In this document: positions 51,443 through 59,334 of the stretch, piece after piece | How the letters are laid out: each line of letters opens with the position of its first letter | Numbering within the stretch: the first letter of the stretch is position 1 | IMG/VR virus record: IMGVR_UViG_3300037337_000110 | Location: 1 to 63,953 of that record | Origin: a virus | Direction: 5' to 3' (one strand) | Length of the DNA stretch: 63,953 bases | Notes under the pieces: generated by a model | Told to the model about the DNA's origin: nothing | What the model saw: the letters and a program-made list of their open reading frames with translations, nothing else | Database searches by the model: none | Translations under genes and position numbers: made by a program

Positions 51443-52447
51443 ATGGCCCAATCCCTGAATACCAAATCTTTCCGCGCCGCCCAGGGCGTGACCATCAACC
51501 ACGCCGAGATGATCGAGGCACCAGACGACTTTGCCAGCTTGCTGGCCGAGTTGGGCGCTGCGCCTGACATGAATGAAGTGATCGAGGTGATTCGGGTGGC
51601 CGAAGTCGAGACTGCAACCAACGATGCCAGCGCGGTCGATGACAGCGACTTTGCCAGCTTGCTTGAACAGCTGGGTGCTGCTGACATCGTCGTCTTGCCT
51701 GTATTCAGCGCAAAGCCAGCGACCGACGACGAAGTGCTGGCAGCCGTGGTCAGTTCAGAGGCAACCGATGTGATGGTCGCTGCTGCCAGAAACGAGGTTG
51801 TGCTGGGCGACGCGGTGCCGACCAGCGGTGAGATCGCGGCCCCCAAGGTTGAGGCCAAGGGCAAGAAAGAGAAAGCTGAAAAGGTCGCGAAGACCCCGAA
51901 GACCCCGAAGACCCCGAAAGCCCCCAAAGAGCCGAAAGCCCCCAAGGCAGAGAAGACCCCGGCTGCGCCGCGCAAGCACTACAGCGACAAGGTCGAGCGC
52001 CTGACCGACCGCATGGGTGACAAGTTGGGCGAGTACACGGTGCTGACCGGCGCCGATGCTGATGTCGAAGATGACGCCGCACTCGCTGCTGTGACCGCTT
52101 CGACTATGAACATCATTCGGGCCATGAACAGCAAAGAGCAGAACCGCGCCACGGGCTTTCTGGAGTTCTTGTCGGGTCGCAAATCGAGCTTGAACAAGGT
52201 GCTGGGCCGGGTGCTGACTGTGCTGGAGCGTGACGGGGCGATCAGCACCGGCGTCGAGGGCAACGTCATCAAGGACTTGTTGAGCGCCCCCTACAGCTTG
52301 GCCAGCGCGCGTGCGATGTCAGGCAACACGATCGGCATGTTTGCAGACTTGAAGGTCATCACCTCGGACGGCAAGGGCAAGTTCATCGCCAACACCGACT
52401 CCCTGCTTCTGATGAAAGCTAAGTCGCTGATGACGGCAACCGCATAA
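51443..52447 (+). CDS. modular protein with duplicated acidic motif and Lys/Pro linker
   Basis: 334 residues. Two near-identical acidic motifs, DFASLLAELGAA (29-40) and DFASLLEQLGAA (69-80), 40 residues apart; a basic linker of KTPK repeats (about 150-175); and a helical C-terminal domain (about 180-334) with EFLSGRKSSLNKVLGRVLTV. The acidic motifs resemble the tip of the phage SSB (DELDELLNQLG), which suggests they bind the same partners. No enzyme motif seen. Confidence 0.65.
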   Translation: MAQSLNTKSFRAAQGVTINHAEMIEAPDDFASLLAELGAAPDMNEVIEVIRVAEVETATNDASAVDDSDFASLLEQLGAADIVVLPVFSAKPATDDEVLAAVVSSEATDVMVAAARNEVVLGDAVPTSGEIAAPKVEAKGKKEKAEKVAKTPKTPKTPKAPKEPKAPKAEKTPAAPRKHYSDKVERLTDRMGDKLGEYTVLTGADADVEDDAALAAVTASTMNIIRAMNSKEQNRATGFLEFLSGRKSSLNKVLGRVLTVLERDGAISTGVEGNVIKDLLSAPYSLASARAMSGNTIGMFADLKVITSDGKGKFIANTDSLLLMKAKSLMTATA

Positions 52448-52505
52448 GCGCACCGCTCTCAAGGGCTGGCAGCCCCAGCCCTTTTCACACCCAACAGGAA
52501 GACAT

Positions 52506-52799
52506 ATGAACCTCGCACCACTGGCCGCAAGCATGGACAAAATGACGATCGAAGACCTGCGCGCCCTCAACCGGCTCACTGTCTCGAAGATTAACGAACG
52601 AAACGAGCAATCGGCGCGCGTCTCGATGGCAAAGTTCTACGTAGGCGATCTGGTGGACTTCACCAACAGTCGCGATGGCGGTGTCGTTCGTTTGCGCGTC
52701 GAGCGGCTCAACACCAAGACCCTCACCGGCAAGGAACTCGATGGCGCGCGCCGCGGGTGGCGCGTCTCACCCGGTCTTTGTCGCCTGGTTGGGGCCTGA
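52506..52799 (+). CDS. hypothetical small protein
   Basis: 97 residues: an N-terminal helix (MTIEDLRALNRLTVSKINER) and a small beta domain (FYVGDLVDFTNSRDGGVVRL, WRVSPGLCRLV) of SH3/KOW-like rhythm. Similar proteins recur in large phages; function unknown. Confidence 0.6.
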   Translation: MNLAPLAASMDKMTIEDLRALNRLTVSKINERNEQSARVSMAKFYVGDLVDFTNSRDGGVVRLRVERLNTKTLTGKELDGARRGWRVSPGLCRLVGA

Positions 52800-52814
52800 T
52801 CTTCAACCCAGCAC

Positions 52815-52838
52815 GCGGGCTTCGGCCCGCTTTGCTTT
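52815..52838 (+). terminator. UUCG-loop terminator
   Basis: GCGGGC-TTCG-GCCCGC followed by TTTGCTTT. The next 235 bp to 53074 hold no convincing gene, only a GC-rich leader and a partial copy of the start-associated repeat. Confidence 0.75.
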
Positions 52839-53041
52839 GCGCCCACCCAGCCAAGGCCCGCAGACGCGCCCCAGGCACGCGCGCTAGCCCGTGGGGTTGG
52901 TGACCCATGCCCGAGGTCACTCCGAGAGCTGCCTAGCAGCAGGCATGACCCGACCCCGGGCCGTCCAGGTGAGTGCGTTGACCCAGAAAGCGCGCACGCA
53001 GCCGAGAAGCGGGGCAGGGCGCCGAGAGTGGGGCGAGATCA

Positions 53042-53060
53042 TTGACTTCTCGCAACAAAC
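53042..53060 (+). repeat. partial start-associated leader repeat
   Basis: TTGACTTCTCGCAACAAAC, 14 bp before the ATG at 53074; matches the core TTCTCGCAACA of the copies at 56-60 kb. Confidence 0.55.
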
Positions 53061-53073
53061 AGAGACCACCACC

Positions 53074-53322
53074 ATGCTGAAAATGAAGCCAGAACACATC
53101 GAGCGCATCAAGACTGCGATCACGCCACTTGACACCCCAGAGGTGCGCGCTCGGTACGCGGCCGCCGACCTGACAGACAAGCGCTACCGGTGGGATTTGC
53201 TCACCGTGGCGCTGGGCAGCGGCTGGATTTGCGACGAGCTTTATTGCTACATCGCCGACCCACACATTGACTCGGCCCTGCGTGCGCTGGTGCAGCCCCT
53301 GGATGCGTCGCAAGCCGCGTAA
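53074..53322 (+). CDS. conserved small phage/plasmid protein
   Basis: 82 residues: MKPEHIERIKTAITPLDTPE, then DKRYRWDLLTVALGSGWICD, DELYCYIADPHIDSALRALV. This pattern is familiar from small proteins of beta- and gamma-proteobacterial phages and plasmids; no function known. ATG chosen at 53074; longer upstream frame rejected. Confidence 0.65.
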   Translation: MLKMKPEHIERIKTAITPLDTPEVRARYAAADLTDKRYRWDLLTVALGSGWICDELYCYIADPHIDSALRALVQPLDASQAA

Positions 53323-53376
53323 GCATCCGAGACCTGAGCCCCAAAATCAAACCCTCAACAACAAACGAAAAAGCCC

Positions 53377-53670
53377 ATGAGTGAAGTTAAAACCCCGCAT
53401 GTTGCTGCGCCAGCTGTGCCCTATCGTCTGGTTGAAATGCCCGGTGCTGGCTCGACGCTGCTGCACACTGCCTTCGATCAAATCTGCGACCCCAACGACT
53501 GGAAGGCACCGATCGACGCGATGGTGCCGATCGAGCTGCTTGGCGTGTACCTGAAGGCGGTGCAGTTCATGACTGGCGAAAGCTGCACTGGTAAAGAGGT
53601 CACGCGCGAAGGCGTGAGGTATTACCGGCTGCGCTCTATCGGCTACCGGGCTGGTCGAGCTGGTCCTTGA
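53377..53670 (+). CDS. hypothetical small protein
   Basis: 97 residues, mixed alpha/beta (VPIELLGVYLKAVQFMTGES), no motif recognised. Ends just before an operator. Confidence 0.55.
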   Translation: MSEVKTPHVAAPAVPYRLVEMPGAGSTLLHTAFDQICDPNDWKAPIDAMVPIELLGVYLKAVQFMTGESCTGKEVTREGVRYYRLRSIGYRAGRAGP

Positions 53671-53679
53671 GCGTCCCAC

Positions 53680-53700
53680 TACAATAAGTCACCACTTACA
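53680..53700 (+). promoter_or_regulatory. -10 box and operator
   Basis: TACAAT (53680-53685), then AGTCA-CCAC-TTACA (53687-53700); right half diverged, as in most copies of this 3' region. Confidence 0.55.
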
Positions 53701-53714
53701 CACAAGAGGATTTT

Positions 53715-54281
53715 ATGACCATGAGTACAAGGCCCTTCAAAACCCCCAGCCTTGTTAACCTTCGCGAGCTGTCTGAGCCGTATAAAAAGTCTACTGTCGG
53801 TCTCAGCGGGGCGCAAAAAATTGAGTTTGCCAATCTGTTGACCACGGAATTTGTGCGCAATAAGATTGGCGAAACAAAAGAAGAAGATGTTCAAAGGCCA
53901 CGCTTTGACTACTTTCTGAACCGCGCCGGCACAGTGAAAATGAAGGCGATGCTGGACAGTCGCCACCGCAGGTGGGAGACGAAGCAAGCTGAAAAGAAAA
54001 GAGCTCTCGCGGCTGTGGTTCTTCCCCCGCAAGTCAAGCTCCATTCGTTCAATACCGTCGGCATCGCCTTCAAAGAAGTCGTCGTGAATTCTCAGATGCT
54101 GCCGAAACCGTTCACAGTGCCGACCATCGACACCGGTGAAGAGCTTGCACAAGACTACCGCGCACAGACCCTGATGATGAGGCGGCAAACCGCATTGCTC
54201 AACACGCAGGCTGAAGAGATGAAGTGCCTGAGCAAGATGGTCAAGGAGCTTTACACCGCACTCACTGGCGCGACGGCGTGA
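53715..54281 (+). CDS. hypothetical helical protein
   Basis: 188 residues, basic helices (RHRRWETKQAEKKRALAAVV) and a coiled-coil-like C-terminus (RRQTALLNTQAEEMKCLSKM). AGAGGA precedes the ATG. Function unknown. Confidence 0.6.
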   Translation: MTMSTRPFKTPSLVNLRELSEPYKKSTVGLSGAQKIEFANLLTTEFVRNKIGETKEEDVQRPRFDYFLNRAGTVKMKAMLDSRHRRWETKQAEKKRALAAVVLPPQVKLHSFNTVGIAFKEVVVNSQMLPKPFTVPTIDTGEELAQDYRAQTLMMRRQTALLNTQAEEMKCLSKMVKELYTALTGATA

Positions 54282-54296
54282 AGTAACCCAGGGTCA

Positions 54297-54626
54297 ATGA
54301 TGAAAAACAAATCACTGGCATCTCTTTTTACGGAGGTGAAAAAGATTTTGCCTCACTCTTACAGCGGCGAATTCAAAAAAGGAAAGGAGTCTATTTTCAT
54401 CTGCGTTTGCATCGAAGAAACCTCGGCTTCGCGATCCACAAAGAATCGGGCTGTCGCTCTGATCGAAAAACGTCTTGGTGGCTCTTTTACTTACGGGAAC
54501 TGGCTCCCCACGCAACTACGCGGCGGTTCTGATGCGGTCAATTTTGATCATCGAAACAACGACGGCAAGAAGGCCCAAGCTGGGCGTCATGCCTGGGTCG
54601 ACAGCTTGATTGCGGAGTTCAGCTGA
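54297..54626 (+). CDS. hypothetical protein
   Basis: 109 residues with IFICVCIEETSASRSTKNRA and a tail GGSDAVNFDHRNN. Unrecognised. Its stop shares one base with the next ATG. Confidence 0.5.
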   Translation: MMKNKSLASLFTEVKKILPHSYSGEFKKGKESIFICVCIEETSASRSTKNRAVALIEKRLGGSFTYGNWLPTQLRGGSDAVNFDHRNNDGKKAQAGRHAWVDSLIAEFS

Positions 54627-54817
54627 TGGGCTACGGACCCGTCGGCAACGGCAAGCAGACCCCGATCACGCCCTGGGTTGGCTCATGGGCGCAGCGGGTC
54701 AACGAGCCGACCCCGCAGCGCATCAAAGACCACCACGCCGACCAACACGCGGCGACCCACACCCAGCGCACCATTCTGCCCGGGCGTGTGGACATTCGCG
54801 GCAGACCACTGGAGTAA
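54626..54817 (+). CDS. small His-rich protein
   Basis: 63 residues, disordered-looking, with RIKDHHADQHAATHTQRTIL. TGATG coupling to the previous gene. Function unknown. Confidence 0.45.
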   Translation: MGYGPVGNGKQTPITPWVGSWAQRVNEPTPQRIKDHHADQHAATHTQRTILPGRVDIRGRPLE

Positions 54818-54820
54818 GAC

Positions 54821-55120
54821 ATGACGGTTCAAGCCAAGTTCGATGCCTACAACGCCGCGAACCCTCACGTCTACACCCTGTTCAAGCGATTTGCCTACGA
54901 GGCATTCGCAGCTGGGGCGACCAAGATTTCGTCCAAGCTAATCATCGAGCGCATTCGTTGGGAAACTGCCATTACCACCACCGGTGCGGGCTGGCATGTT
55001 GGGGCGGGTAAAAAGTTTCTGATCGACAACCGCTTCACGCCTTGGTACGCGCGAAAGTTCTGCAACGATTTCCCGCGCTTGGCTGCCCGTCTGGAGCTGA
55101 GAGAGATTCGCAAGCCCTAG
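54821..55120 (+). CDS. conserved small phage protein
   Basis: 99 residues: NPHVYTLFKRFAYEAFAAGA, SSKLIIERIRWETA, then GKKFLIDNRFTPWYARKFCN. This pattern is common in phage/prophage early regions; no activity established. TAAGACATG start region. Confidence 0.65.
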   Translation: MTVQAKFDAYNAANPHVYTLFKRFAYEAFAAGATKISSKLIIERIRWETAITTTGAGWHVGAGKKFLIDNRFTPWYARKFCNDFPRLAARLELREIRKP

Positions 55121-55135
55121 CCAACCGAGCCCGCT

Positions 55136-55156
55136 CACAATAAATCATCACTGAAC
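55136..55156 (+). promoter_or_regulatory. -10-like box and degenerate operator
   Basis: CACAAT (55136-55141) then AATCA-TCAC-TGAAC (55143-55156). Degenerate in both halves but same position and spacing as neighbours. Confidence 0.45.
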
Positions 55157-55173
55157 CAACCAAGAAAGTCATC

Positions 55174-55674
55174 ATGGAAACACCCAATCCAATCACCAAA
55201 GAAGAAGGTATCGAGCGCATGCGCATGCTCTATGCCATGTTTACCGGCGTGCCAGAAGAGCGCACCGACCTGGACACCTACTTTGACCTGAAGATGCGCA
55301 GCCCCCGGTCCGTCAATCGAATGAGCAAGGAAAACTGGGCTCACCAGTGCGGCACAACAGCGTGTCTTGGCGGGTGGGCATCCCTGTACCCACCGTTTCA
55401 AGCAATGGGCCTGAATCCCGATTGCTTTTTTGAGCCATCTTATCGCGGGCTGTCGCGTTACGCGGCACTGGGGGCGTTCTTCGCATTGCCTGGATTCGAG
55501 ACCATTGGCATCTTCGCCACAAGAGCAGGAGTTGCCAGTGAATACACGCCAGAGTTGCGTAATCTGTCCGACAAAATGATTGCCCTGCGACGCATCAGGC
55601 TGCACCTTCTGAATAAGGGCGCGATTACCCAAGTCCGCAGCGACGAGCTGGCCGAAATGGAGGCATCGCAATGA
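55174..55674 (+). CDS. hypothetical protein with CGTxxC-GGWA motif
   Basis: 166 residues. Contains WAHQCGTTACLGGWASLYPP (about 55-75), a Cys-containing motif shared with the gene at 59335, and helices before and after. Found in phage and plasmid accessory regions; unknown function. Ends by ATGA overlap. Confidence 0.6.
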   Translation: METPNPITKEEGIERMRMLYAMFTGVPEERTDLDTYFDLKMRSPRSVNRMSKENWAHQCGTTACLGGWASLYPPFQAMGLNPDCFFEPSYRGLSRYAALGAFFALPGFETIGIFATRAGVASEYTPELRNLSDKMIALRRIRLHLLNKGAITQVRSDELAEMEASQ

Positions 55675-55823
55675 GCCAATTCACAGAAGAGCAACTGATC
55701 GAGCTGGAGCTGGTCTTCGGCTTGTTCAGAAAAGAAACGCTGCATGTGCGCGACGGCCTCCACATCTTCGGCATCCCGGCTGGCGATTTGATGGCGATGC
55801 AATACAGAAAGAAACGAGCATGA
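55671..55823 (+). CDS. 50-residue protein
   Basis: MSQFTEEQLIELELVFGLFR and a second helix-strand part; ATGA overlaps at both ends. Looks like a small folded helical protein. Confidence 0.55.
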   Translation: MSQFTEEQLIELELVFGLFRKETLHVRDGLHIFGIPAGDLMAMQYRKKRA

Positions 55824-56107
55824 ACGAACCAATCAAAGCAGGCGACCTGGCCGTTGTCATCAGCGGTCAGCTTGGCGAGAAGAGCCCCAATATTGGCTTG
55901 ATCGTCAAGGTGGTTCGGTACATGGGCGACGAAAAGACTTACGGCCGCATTTGGCGCTGCGAGACCGATTATGCCGAACGGCTCATTTTGCATAAAGCAA
56001 CGGTGCCGACTGGCCACACTGACTTTGCTCAGTCTTGGCTGCGCAAGATCGAGCCCGACGCACCGCCACCACTTGCCAAGACAACAGACAAAGAACTGAC
56101 AGTCTGA
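55820..56107 (+). CDS. conserved small phage protein, KOW/SH3-like
   Basis: 95 residues: IKAGDLAVVISGQLGEKSPN, then IGLIVKVVRYMGDEKTYGRI. Small beta-barrel proteins of this pattern are common in phage early regions. Function unknown. Confidence 0.6.
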   Translation: MNEPIKAGDLAVVISGQLGEKSPNIGLIVKVVRYMGDEKTYGRIWRCETDYAERLILHKATVPTGHTDFAQSWLRKIEPDAPPPLAKTTDKELTV

Positions 56108-56146
56108 AACGCAGCCTGCTCGGGCATACCCACGCCTAAAACGCTA

Positions 56147-56160
56147 AGTCATCATTGAAT
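56147..56160. promoter_or_regulatory. operator overlapping a leader repeat
   Basis: AGTCA-TCAT-TGAAT; the right half merges into the TTGAATTC of the start-associated repeat. Confidence 0.5.
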
Positions 56161-56181
56161 TCTCGCAACAAGCAACCGAAA
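56155..56181 (+). repeat. start-associated leader repeat, copy A
   Basis: TTGAATTCTCGCAACA, then AGCAACCGAAA, ending 6 bp before ATG 56188. In frame with the gene, so a TTG start at 56155 would add the residues NSRNKQPKNS. Confidence 0.65.
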
Positions 56182-56187
56182 AATTCC

Positions 56188-56970
56188 ATGAAAATCACCC
56201 GTCACTACATTTACACCGAGAACGAAGAGACTGGCATGACCGGCTTCGTGCCCCTGTGGATTCCCCGCTCGGGCGGCTTTGACCCCAGCGGCTTTATCGG
56301 GATGATTCACGACGCGCTGGAGCACCGCCTGTGCGACACCGGCAAGCTGCACGAAGAGGCGATGGCATTCGGGCGCTTGATGGCGCTTCGGGGCGTCTAC
56401 TCGGGTCAAAAGATGAACGCGCGCGCGCTAGGCCAAGAGTTCGGCGGCGTGGTGCATACAGCCCTGAGTTCCGAGAGCTACCGTGGAGGTGAGTTGATGC
56501 CCAATGTTCGCATCAAGCCGATGGGGGAAGAACGGGTGCGATCGCGCTTTGCCGAGCTTGTCAGCAACTGTCGCGACATGCTGAATCGGGAGCTCGATAA
56601 CGATGGCTATGACGATGGCTTCAAACAGATGCCCGATGGCGAATTCTTCGGGCGCATGTTTCGCTGGCTCAATGTGGGCTACTACGACGCGCTGCGCCGC
56701 TACGGTGGCTACGACGGGTGCCGCCAAGTGGGTGACCTGTTCTTGCTGGCTGAGCGACACCGTCAAAAAGACGAATTCGACCTGCTGAGCAAAGAGGCAG
56801 AAGACGAAGCGAGAATGCAGGGCCTGGGTCTAATGTCCTCGCCCGTAATGAAGATGGTCTTCGACACCGCCAACACCTACATTAAAATGACTCTAATTGG
56901 ATCCAACGCTGAGCGCGGCAATCACCAAATGTGGCTCAGAAAACGAATCGCGCGCTGGGCCACGCAATAA
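56188..56970 (+). CDS. hypothetical protein
   Basis: 260 residues. VPLWIPRSGGFDPSGFIGMI, then YYDALRRYGGYDGCRQVGDL; several His/Asp/Glu but no recognised catalytic arrangement. First gene behind a leader-repeat copy. Confidence 0.6.
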   Translation: MKITRHYIYTENEETGMTGFVPLWIPRSGGFDPSGFIGMIHDALEHRLCDTGKLHEEAMAFGRLMALRGVYSGQKMNARALGQEFGGVVHTALSSESYRGGELMPNVRIKPMGEERVRSRFAELVSNCRDMLNRELDNDGYDDGFKQMPDGEFFGRMFRWLNVGYYDALRRYGGYDGCRQVGDLFLLAERHRQKDEFDLLSKEAEDEARMQGLGLMSSPVMKMVFDTANTYIKMTLIGSNAERGNHQMWLRKRIARWATQ

Positions 56971-56996
56971 CGCTTTTTAACCCAAGGAGAACCTTT

Positions 56997-57251
56997 ATGA
57001 CCAGCATTGCCCTTGCCCTGATTTTGACCGTTGTTGGCATCGACACAAATGCAAGTTCGTTTACCGTGATCAACGTCCACACTGTGCGTCAGTTTCACAA
57101 AACCGAGGCAAGATGTCATGCTGAATTGGCGCGTTTGATGACCGATATGCCGCCCGGTGTGATGTGGGGAGGTTACAGGCCCCACTTCAACACGGATGAA
57201 ATGCACTTGTGCGTTCGTGGCAATCACACACCCTACAAACTGCCAAAGTAA
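56997..57251 (+). CDS. small protein with signal-like N-terminus
   Basis: 84 residues. MTSIALALILTVVGIDTNAS could be a cleavable signal; the remaining part has two Cys (ARCHAEL, HLCVRG) that could pair in the periplasm. AAGGAG precedes the ATG and a strong terminator follows. Confidence 0.55.
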   Translation: MTSIALALILTVVGIDTNASSFTVINVHTVRQFHKTEARCHAELARLMTDMPPGVMWGGYRPHFNTDEMHLCVRGNHTPYKLPK

Positions 57252-57269
57252 GTCGCACGAATACAAGAG

Positions 57270-57295
57270 AGTCAGGCGCTGCCTGACTTTTTTTT
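57270..57295 (+). terminator. strong terminator
   Basis: AGTCAGGC-GCT-GCCTGACT followed by TTTTTTT. Confidence 0.9.
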
Positions 57296-57326
57296 GGACC
57301 CGTTTTTCTGAACCCAGCTCGCCGTA

Positions 57327-57340
57327 AATCACCGGTGACA
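57327..57340. promoter_or_regulatory. operator-like dyad
   Basis: AATCA-CCGG-TGACA, directly before leader-repeat copy B. Confidence 0.5.
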
Positions 57341-57341
57341 C

Positions 57342-57367
57342 TTGAATTCTCGCAACACAAACCGAAA
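57342..57367 (+). repeat. start-associated leader repeat, copy B
   Basis: TTGAATTCTCGCAACAC then AAACCGAAA, 7 bp before ATG 57375. In frame with the gene. Confidence 0.75.
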
Positions 57368-57374
57368 AAACAGC

Positions 57375-57557
57375 ATGTTCTACATACAGCGCAAAGGCAA
57401 CAGTTACTTGGAAACCGTCGATGAATTCGACACTAAAGAAGAAGCACGCGCCATGCTTGCCGAGTACCGCACCTCGGACAAATCTGCCAATTACTACCTG
57501 TCCAGTCGAGCCACTCGCAATTGGCTCGTCACCCCAGCCCCTGCGAATACGCTGTGA
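57375..57557 (+). CDS. hypothetical small protein
   Basis: 60 residues: FYIQRKGNSYLETVDEFDTK, EEARAMLAEYRTSD; a beta-hairpin plus helix fold is likely. Stands behind leader copy B. Confidence 0.55.
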   Translation: MFYIQRKGNSYLETVDEFDTKEEARAMLAEYRTSDKSANYYLSSRATRNWLVTPAPANTL

Positions 57558-57580
57558 GTGCCAACAGACCAGCCCAACAC

Positions 57581-57606
57581 TTGAATTCTCGCAACACAAA
57601 CCGAAA
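57581..57606 (+). repeat. start-associated leader repeat, copy C
   Basis: Same 26-bp sequence as copy B, 7 bp before ATG 57614 and in frame with it. Confidence 0.75.
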
Positions 57607-57613
57607 GATCAAC

Positions 57614-57955
57614 ATGAAATGGATCATCACTGAGGACCACACCGAGAACGGCCCCGCGACCTGGTCCTGCATGGGTATGGCCGACAGCACAGAGCAAACC
57701 CGGGTCATTCGCGCCGAATCGAAGAAGAATCGCGTTGTCGCCGTCAGCGCCTACATCGAAGGGCACGACCTGCTCTACGAATTTCAGCTTTTCGACGACG
57801 ATGGCGATCTTTGTCTCACCGGGCGCTGCGGCGACATTACAGACTGCTCCGGTGACCTCGCGTTTGCGCCGTTAGATCAGATGGTGGGCTACACAGGCTG
57901 CACCGAGCTTCGCTACCGCAAGTTCGTCGCCACAAACGAATGGGAGGCCCTGTGA
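57614..57955 (+). CDS. hypothetical protein
   Basis: 113 residues, acidic and beta-rich (LLYEFQLFDDDGDLCLTGRC, DITDCSGDLAF) with four Cys. No family recognised. Behind leader copy C; its stop overlaps the next GTG. Confidence 0.55.
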   Translation: MKWIITEDHTENGPATWSCMGMADSTEQTRVIRAESKKNRVVAVSAYIEGHDLLYEFQLFDDDGDLCLTGRCGDITDCSGDLAFAPLDQMVGYTGCTELRYRKFVATNEWEAL

Positions 57956-58170
57956 CGCGCGCGGCGATGCACATCGTGATTCTGCCGGCCAAAGATTATT
58001 ACAACAACAGGGGCGTCAGCGGCGTTGTGTTGCTGGCCAACGGTCAGCCGTACCACTACCCGGGTCACAGCGGCCGCCGCCAAGCTGAAGCTGCCCGAGA
58101 CCGAGTCGACGCCGCCATGAAGCTGTCCGAGACCGAGTCAACTCTGCCGCAACCCGCACCTGACACTTGA
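57952..58170 (+). CDS. hypothetical small protein
   Basis: 72 residues from GTG 57952 with GGGAGG upstream. Basic middle (HYPGHSGRRQAEAARDRVDA). Unknown. Confidence 0.5.
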   Translation: MTRAAMHIVILPAKDYYNNRGVSGVVLLANGQPYHYPGHSGRRQAEAARDRVDAAMKLSETESTLPQPAPDT

Positions 58171-58193
58171 ATTCTCGCAACACAAAACCGAAA
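58167..58193 (+). repeat. start-associated leader repeat, copy D
   Basis: TTGAATTCTCGCAACAC then AAAACCGAAA, preceded by TGACAC. 7 bp before ATG 58201; out of frame with the RadC-like gene. Confidence 0.75.
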
Positions 58194-58200
58194 GCAGACC

Positions 58201-58710
58201 ATGAAGGCCAACAGCAACGACACCATCGAATACACCGTAACGTCACTCAGCACACAGACCTACGCGCCGGCCGAGATCGTGACCCAGGCTCTAGCTTTTC
58301 TTGAAAGTCGGCTGCGCACGCCGGGTACACTGCTGTCTTCGCCCGATCTGGTGAAGAAGTACCTGGCGCTGCACAACGGTCAGTTCGAGGACCAGCACAT
58401 CGAGCGCTTTAGCGTGATGTGGCTCGACTCGCAGAACCGCCTGATCGCCGTCGACACTCTCTTCACCGGCACGCTCACCCAGACATCCGTCTATCCGCGC
58501 GAGGTGCTGCGCGCCGCACTCAAACACAATGCCAGCTCTGCGGTTCTGTGTCACAACCACCCCAGTGGGAGCGTGCAGCCGTCGCGTGCCGATGAGCACC
58601 TGACCCAGACCATCAAGGCGGCGCTAATCTTGATCGACGTTCGCACGCTCGACCACGTCATCACCAGTGGTTCCAAGACAGCAAGCATGGCGGAAATGGG
58701 TCTTGTCTGA
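58201..58710 (+). CDS. radC: RadC-like JAB/MPN protein
   Basis: 169 residues. [40 protein letters not shown] and [14 protein letters not shown] with D-x-I-TSG: the JAMM-type metal motif E-xn-HxHPSG-x10-D of RadC. The N-terminal HhH found in chromosomal RadC is missing, as in plasmid and phage copies. Role unproven (despite the name, not a DNA repair enzyme by firm evidence). Confidence 0.88.
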   Translation: MKANSNDTIEYTVTSLSTQTYAPAEIVTQALAFLESRLRTPGTLLSSPDLVKKYLALHNGQFEDQHIERFSVMWLDSQNRLIAVDTLFTGTLTQTSVYPREVLRAALKHNASSAVLCHNHPSGSVQPSRADEHLTQTIKAALILIDVRTLDHVITSGSKTASMAEMGLV

Positions 58711-58716
58711 GCCGTA

Positions 58717-58730
58717 AGTCACGGGTGACA
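58717..58730. promoter_or_regulatory. operator-like dyad
   Basis: AGTCA-CGGG-TGACA, 29 bp before ATG 58760. Confidence 0.55.
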
Positions 58731-58759
58731 CTAAACCATTGAAACAACAGAAAGACGCC

Positions 58760-59026
58760 ATGGGCACAGAAGCGCCGGTCGACACCGACAGGCCCCAATT
58801 TCTCAAGACCGGGTTCTGCCAAGAGCTGAACCTGCCCGAAATCACCGTGCGCCTGGGTGCGTGGGATGTGGGCTTCTACGTCGACCGGGCCAGCAGCACG
58901 GTTCACCAGGGCCTGCAGCGCTGTGCTCAAAACGATTCCACCTGGGGGACGCAAACGCTCCCGAGCCGCCAAGAGTTGCGCAGCATGCGCAATTTCGCCA
59001 ACCGTCACCTAAAGGAGAACCCGTAA
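58760..59026 (+). CDS. hypothetical small protein
   Basis: 88 residues; contains RLGAWDVGFYVDRASSTVHQ. Its stop is shared with the next ATG (TAATG). Unknown. Confidence 0.5.
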   Translation: MGTEAPVDTDRPQFLKTGFCQELNLPEITVRLGAWDVGFYVDRASSTVHQGLQRCAQNDSTWGTQTLPSRQELRSMRNFANRHLKENP

Positions 59027-59250
59027 TGCCCTATCCCTGCACCGATTGCATTCTCAACCACATGTGCGCAAGCGGCCCCCAGACGCGCCAAGAGCTTCGT
59101 CGCGAATGTCGCACCCAGGCGGTGCCCTACGACAACCTGATCTTTGCAGCCGCGGTGGATGAATTGCTCGCCACCGGGAAGATCGTAATCGAGAGCTCGG
59201 ACGATCGCGACACGCACTTTGATTTCCCCGCAGGCTATTACGGGGCGTGA
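59026..59250 (+). CDS. small Cys-cluster protein
   Basis: 74 residues, strong AAAGGAG. CTDCILNHMC near the N-terminus plus C in RRECRTQ may bind zinc or Fe-S; the rest is helical. Unknown. Confidence 0.5.
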   Translation: MPYPCTDCILNHMCASGPQTRQELRRECRTQAVPYDNLIFAAAVDELLATGKIVIESSDDRDTHFDFPAGYYGA

Positions 59251-59301
59251 TTCAAGGCTGGGTTTTGCACAACCCAGCGCGCCAACAACCCACCCTGACA
59301 C

Positions 59302-59328
59302 TTGAATTCTCGCAACACCAAACCGAAA
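59302..59328 (+). repeat. start-associated leader repeat, copy E
   Basis: TTGAATTCTCGCAACAC then CAAACCGAAA, preceded by TGACAC, 6 bp before ATG 59335. In frame with the gene. Confidence 0.75.
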
Positions 59329-59334
59329 GCAACC

